The notes beneath the pieces were generated by a model that saw nothing but the letters and a program-made list of their open reading frames with translations, searched no databases and had not been told where the DNA came from. 36,208 nucleotides of DNA, from assembly GCA_030645575.1 (NCBI GenBank), contig JAUSMJ010000072.1:1-36208 (forward strand). The letters run 5' to 3'. Every line of letters starts with the position of its first letter. Position 1 is the first letter of the stretch. Positions 7,786 through 17,544 of this stretch are shown here, one piece after another. Made by a program: the position numbers and the translations under genes. Origin of the DNA: Caulobacter sp. (GTDB lineage Bacteria; Pseudomonadota; Alphaproteobacteria; Caulobacterales; Caulobacteraceae).

Positions 7786-8934
7786 TTAGCGGGCGGGGCC
7801 CCAGACTTCGAGCTGGTCAACGCGCTCGACCCGACGGGCGGTGCGCAGCGCGACGAGATCGCCCAAACCCGTTTCCGACAGCAGCGCATTTAATCCAGTA
7901 TTGTCGGCATGGGCGTCGGCCGCGTCCTGGACCTTCTGCAGCAGCCACAGGCGGTAGGGCATGACCCCGACCGCGATCTCCACGCCGCGCCAATCGAAGG
8001 TCGCGCGGCCGATGACACGCTCAGACGTCCGCGCCAGGCCGCTGGTCCCGGCCTTGAGGTCGGGCCGTTCGGCCAGCCAGGCGTTGGCGAAGCCGACATA
8101 GGCGCGCACCTCGGGCAGATAGTCCTCGGCCACGAAACGCAGCAGGGCCTTGAGGGTGTCGGGCACGCCGTCGTCCGGGAACAGGTCCGGCGCCGGATAG
8201 CCGTACTCGCCCGAGTCGAGATCGGCGGCGTTCATCCGCTCGACCCAGCGCCAGACGCGGTGCGCCTTTCGCTTCATCAAGGCCGCCGGATACGGGTCGC
8301 GGCCCAGGTGGGCGTAGAGCGGCGCGATCAGGCCGTAGTCGCCGATCGTCGGCCGTCCGCCCAGCAGGTAGGGCGAGCCGGCCAGGTGCGCGTCGAACAG
8401 GTCGAGGAACTGCTCGTAGGACCGCTCGACCAGCGGAATTGAGGCCTCCGACACGCCAAAGGTGGCCATCGCCTTGCGCATGCGCTGGGCGGCGAACTGG
8501 AACACCGCCGCGCCCTCGGAGGGATCGGCGCCAGGCGTGGCCAGTCCGGCGGCGAAGTCGAGGGCGTTGAACGGCTGGTTGGCCTCGTCGAAGTGCCAGC
8601 GGTAGTGCATCGCCGGCCGCAGCAGCCCCTCGCCGCCAAACAGCTCGAAGACCTGGCCGATCACCCGGTGCCGCGGCGTGGTCGGAGACGTTGGCCAGCG
8701 GGCCAGGCCGTCGGCCTCAAGGCGCTCGATGATCGCCGAGCCATCCTGCAGCAGCTCGCCGTCGGACGTCTCCAGCACCGGAATGATCCAGCGACCGATC
8801 TTCGGCGTGATTTCCTCGCGGAACCGGGGCTCGCCCGCCACGCGGTTCTCGAACGGCACGCCGTTCTTGATCAACCAGGATCGGGCCTTGGCCGTGTAGA
8901 GCGAGCCGGGCGTGCCGTAGAGCTTGAAGGTCAT
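7786..8934 (-). CDS. Glutathione S-transferase-like protein, long form
   Basis: A 382-residue protein, much longer than the 200-230 residues of ordinary GSTs. The first 85 residues form a thioredoxin-like N-terminal domain (FKLYGTPGSLYTAKARSWL, the IIPVLE cis-proline region, DGSAIIERLE). A helical domain follows, with SPYLLGGRPTIGDYGLIAPLYAHL near 210-235, the usual GST C-terminal core. About 130 further residues after VWRWVERMN have no motif I recognise. It is the first gene of the minus-strand run that continues to the SDR and acyl-CoA dehydrogenase. Whether it binds glutathione is unknown. The start at 8934 (MTFKLYG) was chosen over upstream in-frame ATGs because the fold begins there. Confidence 0.8.
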   Translation of the reverse strand: MTFKLYGTPGSLYTAKARSWLIKNGVPFENRVAGEPRFREEITPKIGRWIIPVLETSDGELLQDGSAIIERLEADGLARWPTSPTTPRHRVIGQVFELFGGEGLLRPAMHYRWHFDEANQPFNALDFAAGLATPGADPSEGAAVFQFAAQRMRKAMATFGVSEASIPLVERSYEQFLDLFDAHLAGSPYLLGGRPTIGDYGLIAPLYAHLGRDPYPAALMKRKAHRVWRWVERMNAADLDSGEYGYPAPDLFPDDGVPDTLKALLRFVAEDYLPEVRAYVGFANAWLAERPDLKAGTSGLARTSERVIGRATFDWRGVEIAVGVMPYRLWLLQKVQDAADAHADNTGLNALLSETGLGDLVALRTARRVERVDQLEVWGPAR

Positions 8935-9001
8935 GACCGCGTATCCTGTGAGCGCGGGAACTGTCTGCATGCGGCGTGTCAATTGATCAAGCGGGGGCGC
9001 C

Positions 9002-9015
9002 CTTGGCTGACCAAG
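9002..9015. promoter_or_regulatory. Inverted repeat in the divergent GST-like/ALDH gap
   Basis: CTTGG and CCAAG are separated by four bases in the 124-base gap between two divergent operons, about 45 bases before the aldehyde dehydrogenase start. It could be an operator or chance; no regulator gene is adjacent. Confidence 0.2.
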
Positions 9016-9058
9016 CGTCAGGGAGTCATTGTGCCGCCAACGATACAGGGAGCGAGCC

Positions 9059-10486
9059 ATGTCCAGCGAGACAACCACCTACACCATGACCATCGGCGGC
9101 AAGGGTGTCGCCGGCGCCGGCCGGTTCGACGTGCTCAACCCCGCCAACGAACAGGTCATCGGCCAGGCGCCGGACTGCTCGCGCGAGCAGCTGGACCAGG
9201 CCGTGGCCGCCGCCCGGGCCGCCTTCCCGGCCTGGCGCGCCACGCCGATCGCCAAGCGCCGCGAGGCGCTGCTGGCCATCGCCGGGACGTTGGCCGGCAA
9301 TGTGGAGGAGCTCAAGCGCCTGCTGACCGCCGAACAGGGCAAGCCGCACGCCGACGCCATGGGCGACATCCTTGGCGGCGCCTACTGGTGCCAGGCCACC
9401 TCCAATCTCGACCTGCCGGTGACGGTGGTCGAGGATACGGCCGAGCGCCGCGGCGAGACCCGCCATGTGCCGATCGGCGTGGTCGGCGCCATCGCCCCGT
9501 GGAACTTCCCGATCATCCTGGCGATGTTCAAGGTCGCCCCGGCCCTGCTGGCCGGCAACACGGTGATCCTCAAGCCCTCGCCGTTCACCCCGCTGACCAC
9601 CCTGCGCATCGGCGAGCTGCTGCGCGGCGTGCTGCCGGACGGCGTGCTGAACATCGTCACCGGCGGCGATGACCTGGGCCCCTGGATCACCAGCCACCCG
9701 GGAATCGACAAGGTCAGCTTCACCGGCTCGACCCAGACCGGCCGCAAGGTCATGCAGTCGGCCGCCGCGACGCTGAAGCGGATCACGCTGGAGCTGGGCG
9801 GCAACGACGCGGCCATCGTCATGCCCGACGTCGATGTCGAGAAGGTCGCCGAGCAGCTGTTCTGGGCCGCCTTCAAGAACACTGGCCAGATCTGCATCGC
9901 GACCAAGCGGATGTACGTCCACAAGGACGTCTACGAGCCACTCAAGGACGCCCTCGTCGCCTACGCCAAGACGGTCAAGATGGGCGACGGCGCCGAGCAG
10001 GGCGTCCAGATGGGCCCGATCCAGAACAGGCTGCAGTACCAGCGCGTGCTCGACCTGATCGAGGACGCCAAGGCCAACGGCTACAGGTTCCTGATCGGCG
10101 GCGAGACGTCCGAGGCTCCCGGCTACTTCGTGCCGGTGACGATCATCGACAACCCGCCGGAGAACTCGCGCATCGTCCAGGAAGAGCAGTTCGGCCCGGT
10201 CCTGCCGCTGCTGAAGTGGGACGATCTGGATGACGTGGTCGGCAAGGCCAACGCCACCGAATACGGCCTCGGCGGCTCGATCTGGTCGTCGGACGAACAG
10301 AAGGCGCTGGACATCGCCGAGCGCCTGGCCACCGGCACGGTGTGGATCAACGAGAGCCAGCACCTGTCGCCGCTGGCGGCCTTCGGCGGCCAGAAGCAGT
10401 CGGGCGTCGGCGTCGAGGGGGCGCTGGAAGGCCTGCTCGAATACACCAACACCCAGACGGTGTTCCTGAGGAAGGCGGCGGCCTGA
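9059..10486 (+). CDS. NAD(P)-dependent aldehyde dehydrogenase
   Basis: A 475-residue ALDH-superfamily enzyme that oxidises an aldehyde to the acid. The key residues are in place: APWNF with Asn149, LKPSPFTP with Lys172, LELGGND with the general base Glu245, and NTGQICIATKR with the nucleophile Cys279. Length and motif order are those of the ordinary non-acylating family. GGGAG lies eight bases before the ATG at 9059. The gene ends in TGATG, its stop overlapping the start of the enoyl-CoA hydratase-like gene, so the two are translationally coupled. Substrate unknown; the context of acyl-CoA genes suggests a fatty or aromatic aldehyde. Confidence 0.93.
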   Translation: MSSETTTYTMTIGGKGVAGAGRFDVLNPANEQVIGQAPDCSREQLDQAVAAARAAFPAWRATPIAKRREALLAIAGTLAGNVEELKRLLTAEQGKPHADAMGDILGGAYWCQATSNLDLPVTVVEDTAERRGETRHVPIGVVGAIAPWNFPIILAMFKVAPALLAGNTVILKPSPFTPLTTLRIGELLRGVLPDGVLNIVTGGDDLGPWITSHPGIDKVSFTGSTQTGRKVMQSAAATLKRITLELGGNDAAIVMPDVDVEKVAEQLFWAAFKNTGQICIATKRMYVHKDVYEPLKDALVAYAKTVKMGDGAEQGVQMGPIQNRLQYQRVLDLIEDAKANGYRFLIGGETSEAPGYFVPVTIIDNPPENSRIVQEEQFGPVLPLLKWDDLDDVVGKANATEYGLGGSIWSSDEQKALDIAERLATGTVWINESQHLSPLAAFGGQKQSGVGVEGALEGLLEYTNTQTVFLRKAAA

Positions 10487-11241
10487 TGAGCGAGCTGGTT
10501 CTACGCGAGGATCGCGGCGGCGCCGCGATCCTGACCCTCAACCGGCCGGACAAGCTGAACTCACTCAACGTGCCGGTGTTCGAGGCGCTGGAGGGCCATG
10601 TCGCCGCGCTGGAGGACGATCCCGGCGGCGCGTCGGTGGTCGTCATCCGCGGCGCGGGCCGCTGCTTCTCGGCCGGCCATGACCTGGGCGACATCGCCAC
10701 GGGCGAAAAGCTGCCCCGGCCGAACTTCCAGGCCCATGTCATCGAGCGGCTGGCGGGCCTGCCCATGCCGGTGATCACCGCCGTGCACGGCCACTGCTAC
10801 ACTGGCGCGCTGGAGCTGGCCCTGGCCGGCGACATCATCCTGGCGGCCGAGAGCGCGAAGTTCGCCGACACCCATGCCCGCTGGGCCCTGACCCCGGTCT
10901 GGGGCCTGAGCCAGCGCCTGCCGCGCCGGGTCGGGACCTACAGGGCGCGGGAGATGATGTTCACCTGCCGCACCTATTCCGGGCGCGAGGCCGAGGCCAT
11001 GGGCCTGGCCAACGCCTGCGTCCCGGACGACGGTTTCGAGGCGGCCATCGACGCCTGGGTCGCCGAGATCGCCGCCAACTCCCCGTTCAGCCACGCGGCC
11101 AACAAGCGGCTGGTGACGCAGACCGACGGCCTGCCGATCGCCGCCGGCCTGGCCTACGAGGTCTATCACGGCGAAGGCGTCGGCCCCGACATGCGCGACC
11201 GCATCGCCGCCTTCGCCGCGCGGACGAAGCGCGAACCCTAG
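10486..11241 (+). CDS. Enoyl-CoA hydratase/isomerase family protein with one catalytic Glu replaced
   Basis: A 251-residue crotonase-fold protein. It has the CoA-binding start LTLNRPDKLNSLN, the oxyanion-hole segment FSAGHDL at 61-67, and GALELALAGDI, where Glu110 matches Glu144 of rat mitochondrial enoyl-CoA hydratase. The second catalytic glutamate, Glu164 in the rat enzyme and exactly 20 residues on, is His130 here (KFADTHARW). Hydration of enoyl-CoA as in the classical enzyme is therefore doubtful; isomerase, hydrolase or other crotonase chemistry is possible. Coupled by TGATG to the aldehyde dehydrogenase. Its TAG stop shares CTAG with the stop of the convergent TonB receptor gene. Confidence 0.88.
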   Translation: MSELVLREDRGGAAILTLNRPDKLNSLNVPVFEALEGHVAALEDDPGGASVVVIRGAGRCFSAGHDLGDIATGEKLPRPNFQAHVIERLAGLPMPVITAVHGHCYTGALELALAGDIILAAESAKFADTHARWALTPVWGLSQRLPRRVGTYRAREMMFTCRTYSGREAEAMGLANACVPDDGFEAAIDAWVAEIAANSPFSHAANKRLVTQTDGLPIAAGLAYEVYHGEGVGPDMRDRIAAFAARTKREP

Positions 11242-13607
11242 AACTTGCGCCCGAACCGCAGGCCCAGGGTCCGCGGCTGGTTGGGGACGGAGTAGACCGC
11301 GCCGCCGCAAACCGCCTCGGCGCACTGGGCGTAGCGATAGAGACTGGCCCGCTCGTCGGTCAGGTTCTGCACGAAGAACTCCGCCGACCAGGCGTCGTTC
11401 TCGACCCCGGCGGTCATGTCGAAGGCGGTCCAGCCTTCCTGCTCGCCGATGATCGCCCGCTCCACCAGCCGCAGGTCGGTCCAGCTGCTGGTCTGGGTGA
11501 CCATCGAGCCCTGGACGTGGGCGTCGAAGTCGCCCAGCGGGAACTCGTAGCGGACGGTCAGGTTGGCCTTGAACTTCGGCGTCACCGGCAACTGCGTGCC
11601 CTTGGGCGCCTGGGGCGTCGCGCACTGCGTCACCGGATTGCCCAGGGCGTCGGTGAAGCCGCAGTAGTTGGCCGTCAGTTCGGCCTCGGTCCAGGCCGCC
11701 CCGCCATTGACGGTCAGACCGTCGGTGACCCGCCAGGTCAGGTCCGTTTCGAGGCCGCGGATGCGGGCCTGGGCGGCGTTCTTGATCTCGGTCAGACCGT
11801 TGGCCCCGAGGATCGAGAACTGGAAGTCGTCCCAGCGCTCCAGATAGATCGCGCCATTCCACCGCACCGACCGGTCGAACCACATGGTTTTCCAGCCCAG
11901 CTCGTAGTTGGTCAGGAAGTCGGAACCGTAGGGCGGCAGGGTGCCGCGGCGATTGATGCCGCCGGGCCGATAGCCGGTCGACCAGGTGCCATAGAGCATC
12001 CGGTCCTCATCGACCGACCAGGTCAGGTTGACCCGGTGGGTGAAGCCGGTTTCCTCGGTGGTCTTGTTCAGGTTGGAGCAGGGGCCGTTGGCGTAGACCG
12101 GCAGGGCCGGATCGCAGCCCCCCACGCCGGTGCCCGAGCTGTAGCCCGTGCCGAAGCCGAAGAAGCCCTTCAGGCCATTCTCCGACAGGAAGTAGCGGGC
12201 GCCGCCGGTCAGGGTCCAGTCAGGCGCGAAGTCCCAGGCCACCTCGCCGAACAGCGCGTAGTCCTTGTCGGTGCGGAACTGTTTGGTCAGCCACAGGGTG
12301 TCGGACCAGCCGGGCACCTCGAGGAAGTCGCCCAGGCCGTCGATCATGTAGCGCTGCTGAATGTCGTGGGTCTGGTTCTGGTAGAAATAGCCGCCGACGA
12401 ACCGCAGCGACAGGTCGCTCGGCGTCGAGATGCGGATCTCGTGGCTTTCCTTGGTGAAGGCGTCCTCGGACCGGATGTACTGGGTCGGCTCGATCGGATT
12501 GCCGACGCCATCGGTCCAGTAGGATCCGTACCCGAACAGGGTGTCATAGAAGAACGAGTAGTCGGAGTAGTCGGACTCCCCCGTGATGTCCCGCTTCATG
12601 TAAGCGCCGGCATAGACGAAATCGAGGCTGCCGATCTTGCCCTGGACGGTCATCGCCGCCTGGTACCAGCGGTCCTCGTTGCTTTCGGGCCGATAGCGGG
12701 CGATCTGCAAATCGCCCAGCTGCGGATCGAACGAGAAGTTGCCGTTGCTGGTCGCCTCCTGCGCCATCAGCGTGGGCGAGATGGTCCAGTTGTCGTTCAG
12801 GTCGATCTTTAGGGCCAGGCGGGCGCCGACCGTGGTGACGTCGTTGTAGTCGTCCTCGGCCAGTCCGGCGTTGGTGATCGTGCCGTTACCGCCGGTGAAG
12901 GCGTCCCAGGTCGGATAGGTCCGGGGGGTCAGGACGTTGTCGATGAAGCCAGCGTCGTACTGATACCAGCCGACCAGGCGCGCGGCGGCCGAGTCGGTCA
13001 GGGGAATGTTGACGAAGCCCTCGGCCCCGTAGCCCGTTCCGCCGTCGCTGACCGAATTGACCTCGACGTCGATGGCGGCGTCGAACTCGCCGATCACCGG
13101 CTTGCGGGTGATCAGGCGGATGGTGCCGGCCTGCGAGCTGGCCCCGTAAAGGGTGCCCTGCGGTCCGGCCAGGGCCTCGACCCGTTCCATGTCGTAGACG
13201 TGGATGTCCAAGGCGCCGGTGATGGTCGTGACCGGCTGCTCGTCCAGATAGATGCCAACGCTGGGCAGGGAGCCGGAGTGGTTGCCGTCGCCGCCGCTGG
13301 CCACGCCGCGCATATAGACGCTGGAAAAGCCCGGGGCCGTCGACTGGAACGACACGCTGGGCAGGAACTTCACATAGTCGTTGAAGTCGGAGACGACGAG
13401 CGCGTCGAGCTTTTCGCCGCCGATGGCCTGGATGCTGACCGGCACGTCCTGCAGGTCCTCGGACCGCTTCTGCGCCGTGACGATGACCTCTTCCACCTGG
13501 GTGGCCTGGGCGAAGGCCGCCCCAACCCCTGTGAGCATGGTGCTGGCCAGCAGAACCGACGACCACACGGTCGCCCTGCGGCCAAACGCCCCCGATGCCT
13601 TCGCCAT
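11238..13607 (-). CDS. TonB-dependent outer-membrane receptor
   Basis: A 789-residue receptor of usual length. A signal peptide (about 1-33, ending in GAAFAQ) precedes a TonB box region EEVIVTAQKR and a plug domain starting LQDVPVSIQAIGGEKL. The rest is rich in alternating strands and aromatic residues typical of a 22-strand barrel, and the last residue is Phe as needed for BAM-dependent assembly. This subfamily (VIVTAQKR type) is expanded in Caulobacterales and Sphingomonadales and often takes up carbohydrates, siderophores or hydrophobic compounds; the ligand cannot be told from sequence. A TonB/ExbBD system must be elsewhere. It converges on the enoyl-CoA hydratase-like gene and lies downstream of the sulfotransferase gene on the same strand after 134 bases. 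Confidence 0.94.
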   Translation of the reverse strand: MAKASGAFGRRATVWSSVLLASTMLTGVGAAFAQATQVEEVIVTAQKRSEDLQDVPVSIQAIGGEKLDALVVSDFNDYVKFLPSVSFQSTAPGFSSVYMRGVASGGDGNHSGSLPSVGIYLDEQPVTTITGALDIHVYDMERVEALAGPQGTLYGASSQAGTIRLITRKPVIGEFDAAIDVEVNSVSDGGTGYGAEGFVNIPLTDSAAARLVGWYQYDAGFIDNVLTPRTYPTWDAFTGGNGTITNAGLAEDDYNDVTTVGARLALKIDLNDNWTISPTLMAQEATSNGNFSFDPQLGDLQIARYRPESNEDRWYQAAMTVQGKIGSLDFVYAGAYMKRDITGESDYSDYSFFYDTLFGYGSYWTDGVGNPIEPTQYIRSEDAFTKESHEIRISTPSDLSLRFVGGYFYQNQTHDIQQRYMIDGLGDFLEVPGWSDTLWLTKQFRTDKDYALFGEVAWDFAPDWTLTGGARYFLSENGLKGFFGFGTGYSSGTGVGGCDPALPVYANGPCSNLNKTTEETGFTHRVNLTWSVDEDRMLYGTWSTGYRPGGINRRGTLPPYGSDFLTNYELGWKTMWFDRSVRWNGAIYLERWDDFQFSILGANGLTEIKNAAQARIRGLETDLTWRVTDGLTVNGGAAWTEAELTANYCGFTDALGNPVTQCATPQAPKGTQLPVTPKFKANLTVRYEFPLGDFDAHVQGSMVTQTSSWTDLRLVERAIIGEQEGWTAFDMTAGVENDAWSAEFFVQNLTDERASLYRYAQCAEAVCGGAVYSVPNQPRTLGLRFGRKF

Positions 13608-13641
13608 GGAATCTCCCCCTCACCGAACACTGGTGCGGGAA

Positions 13642-13670
13642 TGTCAGTCCGGCAGGCGCCCGGCTGTCAA
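13642..13670 (-). promoter_or_regulatory. Candidate promoter for the TonB receptor gene
   Basis: On the minus strand a perfect TTGACA (13670-13665) is followed after 17 bases by CTGACA (13647-13642), about 35 bases before the receptor start. The -35 box is good, the -10 poor. Alphaproteobacterial promoters vary, so this is tentative. Confidence 0.3.
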
Positions 13671-13741
13671 GTAAACGTCACGAAAAGCAGTCGTCGCAGG
13701 CATTGATGCCGCCGACTTGTGGCGACAATGCCTCAGGCGGG

Positions 13742-15757
13742 TCAGGCGGACCCGTCCCACGACGCCAGCGCCGGCCCCAGCGCCGCCTTCAGCGGATCCA
13801 GCCACGGCTCGTAGGCGCGCCAGTGATCGACGGCCTCGGTGAAGATCGGACGGCGGACCTGTTCGGAACTGGCCGTGCGCACGGCCCGGTCGTTCTCGTA
13901 AAAGGTCAGGCAGGCCGGTTCGAACGGCAGGCCACAGTGCTCGAGCAGCCGGCGCACCTGGGCCTCCGGGTCGGCGACCATCCGTTCGTAGATCACCCGG
14001 TGGACGCGCCCCGGCAGCGCCGCGTCCCAGTGGGCCATCAGCGCCACATAGTCGGCGTAGTAGCGGCCCAGCTCGGTCAGATCGTAGGAGAAGGTCTGGC
14101 CCCGGGCGAAATGCTGTTTGAAGGCCGAGAAGCCGCAGCCGAGGGGATGGCGCCGCGCGTCGATGATCCTGGCCCGCGGCAGGATCAGCTGGATCAGCCC
14201 GACGTGGGCGAAATTGTTGGGCATCTTGTCGATGAACAATGGCCGGCCCAGCTTGCGCTGGATCCGCGTGCGGTCGAGATATTCCTCGCCCAGCGCCCGG
14301 CAGGCCTCGGCGTCCAGTGTCTCCAGCACCTCGGGATAGGCCGACGGCTGGTCGCGCCGCTGCCGCCCGCCCAGCCGCCGGGCGATCGAGATGATGTCCG
14401 GCAGCTCCATGGTCCCCTCGACCGCCGAATGGCTGGCGAGGATCTGCTCGATCAGGGTCGAGCCCGAGCGCGGCAGGCCGACGATGAAGATCGGGTCCGG
14501 CGCCGGGCTGCCCCAACCCTCGCGCGCCGCGAAGAAGGAGCGGGTCAGCACGGCTTTCGAACGCGCGGCATGGGCGCCGGTGCTGTCGGCGTCGTAATCG
14601 ATCATCGCCCGCCGAAGGGCCGCGCCGTCGCGATAGTGGCCGAACGACCGTTCCGGTTCGCCCGCGTCCTCCAGCGCCTTGCCCAGCGCGAAGTGAAGGT
14701 GGAAGCGGTCCTCGCCCGTGATGTCGGACCGGGCCAGCTGCGCCTCCATGGCCGCCACATCGTCGTCGGCGAAGCGCACCGTCTTGAGATTGGCCAGGCT
14801 CCACCAGGCCTCGCCCAGTTCGGGCGACAGCGCGATGGCCCGGCGATAGGCGGCGATGCAGTCGGCCTGCCGCCCGACGGTCTTGAGCGAGTGGCCGTAG
14901 CTCATCCAGGCCTTGGGCTGGTCGGGCCAGGCCTTGAGCAGGTCGTCGTAGAGGGCGATCGCCCCCTCATAGTCGCCCACCCGGCCCAGGGCGGCGGCCT
15001 TGAGGTTGCGATAGCCCGGATGCCGCGGATCGCGGGCCAGCAGCCAGTCCAGCTGGCCCAGCGCCTCCTCCGACCGGTTCAGGCGGTAGAGGATGGTGGC
15101 GTGGTTGTGCCGCGCCTCGGCGAAGCCCGGCGCCAGCTGGACGCAGCGGGCCAGCAGGGTCTCGGCGTCCTCGTTGCGGCCAAGCCGCGCGGCCACCTCG
15201 GCCAGCATGCGGATGGCGGCGGCGTTGGTCGGATGTCGGGCGAGGTAGGGCTTGAGCAGCCGCTCGGCGACCGCCAGCCGGTTGTCGCAGAGGGCGGCCC
15301 CCGCCTCGAGCAGGGCCGGATCGCTGGTCGAGGCGCGGATCTGCTGCGCCCGCGCCCCCTCGGCGCCGGCCTCATCCCCGGCCAGGGCCAGCTGGTCGGC
15401 CAGCACGCCCCAGGCGCCGGTCAGCCGCGAATCCAGCGCCACGGCCCGGCTCAGCGCGGCGATGGCCGCCCGGCCCAGCCCCAGGTCGGCCAGGGCCAGT
15501 CCGGCTTCCTGATGAACGGGCGGCCAGTTGGGCTGGCCACGGATGACCGGCTCGAGCACGGTCAGCGCCGCCTCGGCCCCGCCCTGGCGGCGCAGGGCCG
15601 CGGCGAGCAGCAGGGCGGCCTCCGGGTGACCGGGCATGACGCGCAAAATCTCCCGCGCCTGCGACTCGGCCAGGGCGGGGTCCTGGGACAGGAGGCCGGC
15701 GGCGTGGGCCAGGGCCGTGGCCAGCGTGCCGGTGGTGGGGATGGTGTCCTGCGTCAT
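13742..15757 (-). CDS. Tetratricopeptide-repeat sulfotransferase
   Basis: A 671-residue protein in two parts. Residues about 15-385 are helical TPR-like repeats (for example FAEARHNHATILYRLNRSEEA and KAWMSYGHSLKTVGRQADC). From about 420 a sulfotransferase domain begins with the PAPS-binding loop IFIVGLPRSGSTLIEQIL (423-440), the 5'-phosphosulfate motif. The family moves sulfate from PAPS to hydroxyl groups of glycans, lipids or small molecules; in Caulobacterales such TPR-sulfotransferases are common and mostly uncharacterised. No signal peptide, so cytoplasmic. The start at 15757 begins immediately with the first helical repeat. It is upstream of the TonB receptor on the same strand, but a gap with a possible promoter separates them, so a functional link is unproven. 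Confidence 0.9.
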   Translation of the reverse strand: MTQDTIPTTGTLATALAHAAGLLSQDPALAESQAREILRVMPGHPEAALLLAAALRRQGGAEAALTVLEPVIRGQPNWPPVHQEAGLALADLGLGRAAIAALSRAVALDSRLTGAWGVLADQLALAGDEAGAEGARAQQIRASTSDPALLEAGAALCDNRLAVAERLLKPYLARHPTNAAAIRMLAEVAARLGRNEDAETLLARCVQLAPGFAEARHNHATILYRLNRSEEALGQLDWLLARDPRHPGYRNLKAAALGRVGDYEGAIALYDDLLKAWPDQPKAWMSYGHSLKTVGRQADCIAAYRRAIALSPELGEAWWSLANLKTVRFADDDVAAMEAQLARSDITGEDRFHLHFALGKALEDAGEPERSFGHYRDGAALRRAMIDYDADSTGAHAARSKAVLTRSFFAAREGWGSPAPDPIFIVGLPRSGSTLIEQILASHSAVEGTMELPDIISIARRLGGRQRRDQPSAYPEVLETLDAEACRALGEEYLDRTRIQRKLGRPLFIDKMPNNFAHVGLIQLILPRARIIDARRHPLGCGFSAFKQHFARGQTFSYDLTELGRYYADYVALMAHWDAALPGRVHRVIYERMVADPEAQVRRLLEHCGLPFEPACLTFYENDRAVRTASSEQVRRPIFTEAVDHWRAYEPWLDPLKAALGPALASWDGSA

Positions 15758-15771
15758 CGCGCCAAGCCCTG

Positions 15772-15885
15772 CACAGGTTCAGCGTCTCTGTCGACCATGA
15801 TCTGGCCACCGGGACCCGCTTGGGCCTCCACGAGGCGCCGTCGTTCACCGCCGACGGCGAGATCGGCGGTCTGCTGAAATTCTGA
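15772..15885 (+). pseudogene. Possible remnant of a coding sequence, 37 codons with no start
   Basis: In the 132-base gap between the sulfotransferase and aceB, one plus-strand frame reads HRFSVSVDHDLATGTRLGLH and on to GGLLKF, then stops. The text looks protein-like, but there is no plausible start codon or ribosome site, and upstream the frame runs antisense to the sulfotransferase gene. It may be the 3' end of a decayed gene, or chance in GC-rich DNA. Confidence 0.2.
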
Positions 15886-15889
15886 AATC

Positions 15890-17476
<1,587 letters not shown>

Positions 17477-17544
17477 GTCTCGCTCCTGATAGGGCGCCGG
17501 TGATAGACCCCGCGGAACAGGGGCGACAAGCCGGGGAGCCATCC

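Noticed and set aside
13595..15877. 760-residue plus-strand frame opposite the sulfotransferase
   Set aside because: Antisense shadow with repetitive His/Gly/Arg composition and no domain; the minus strand has a clear TPR-sulfotransferase.
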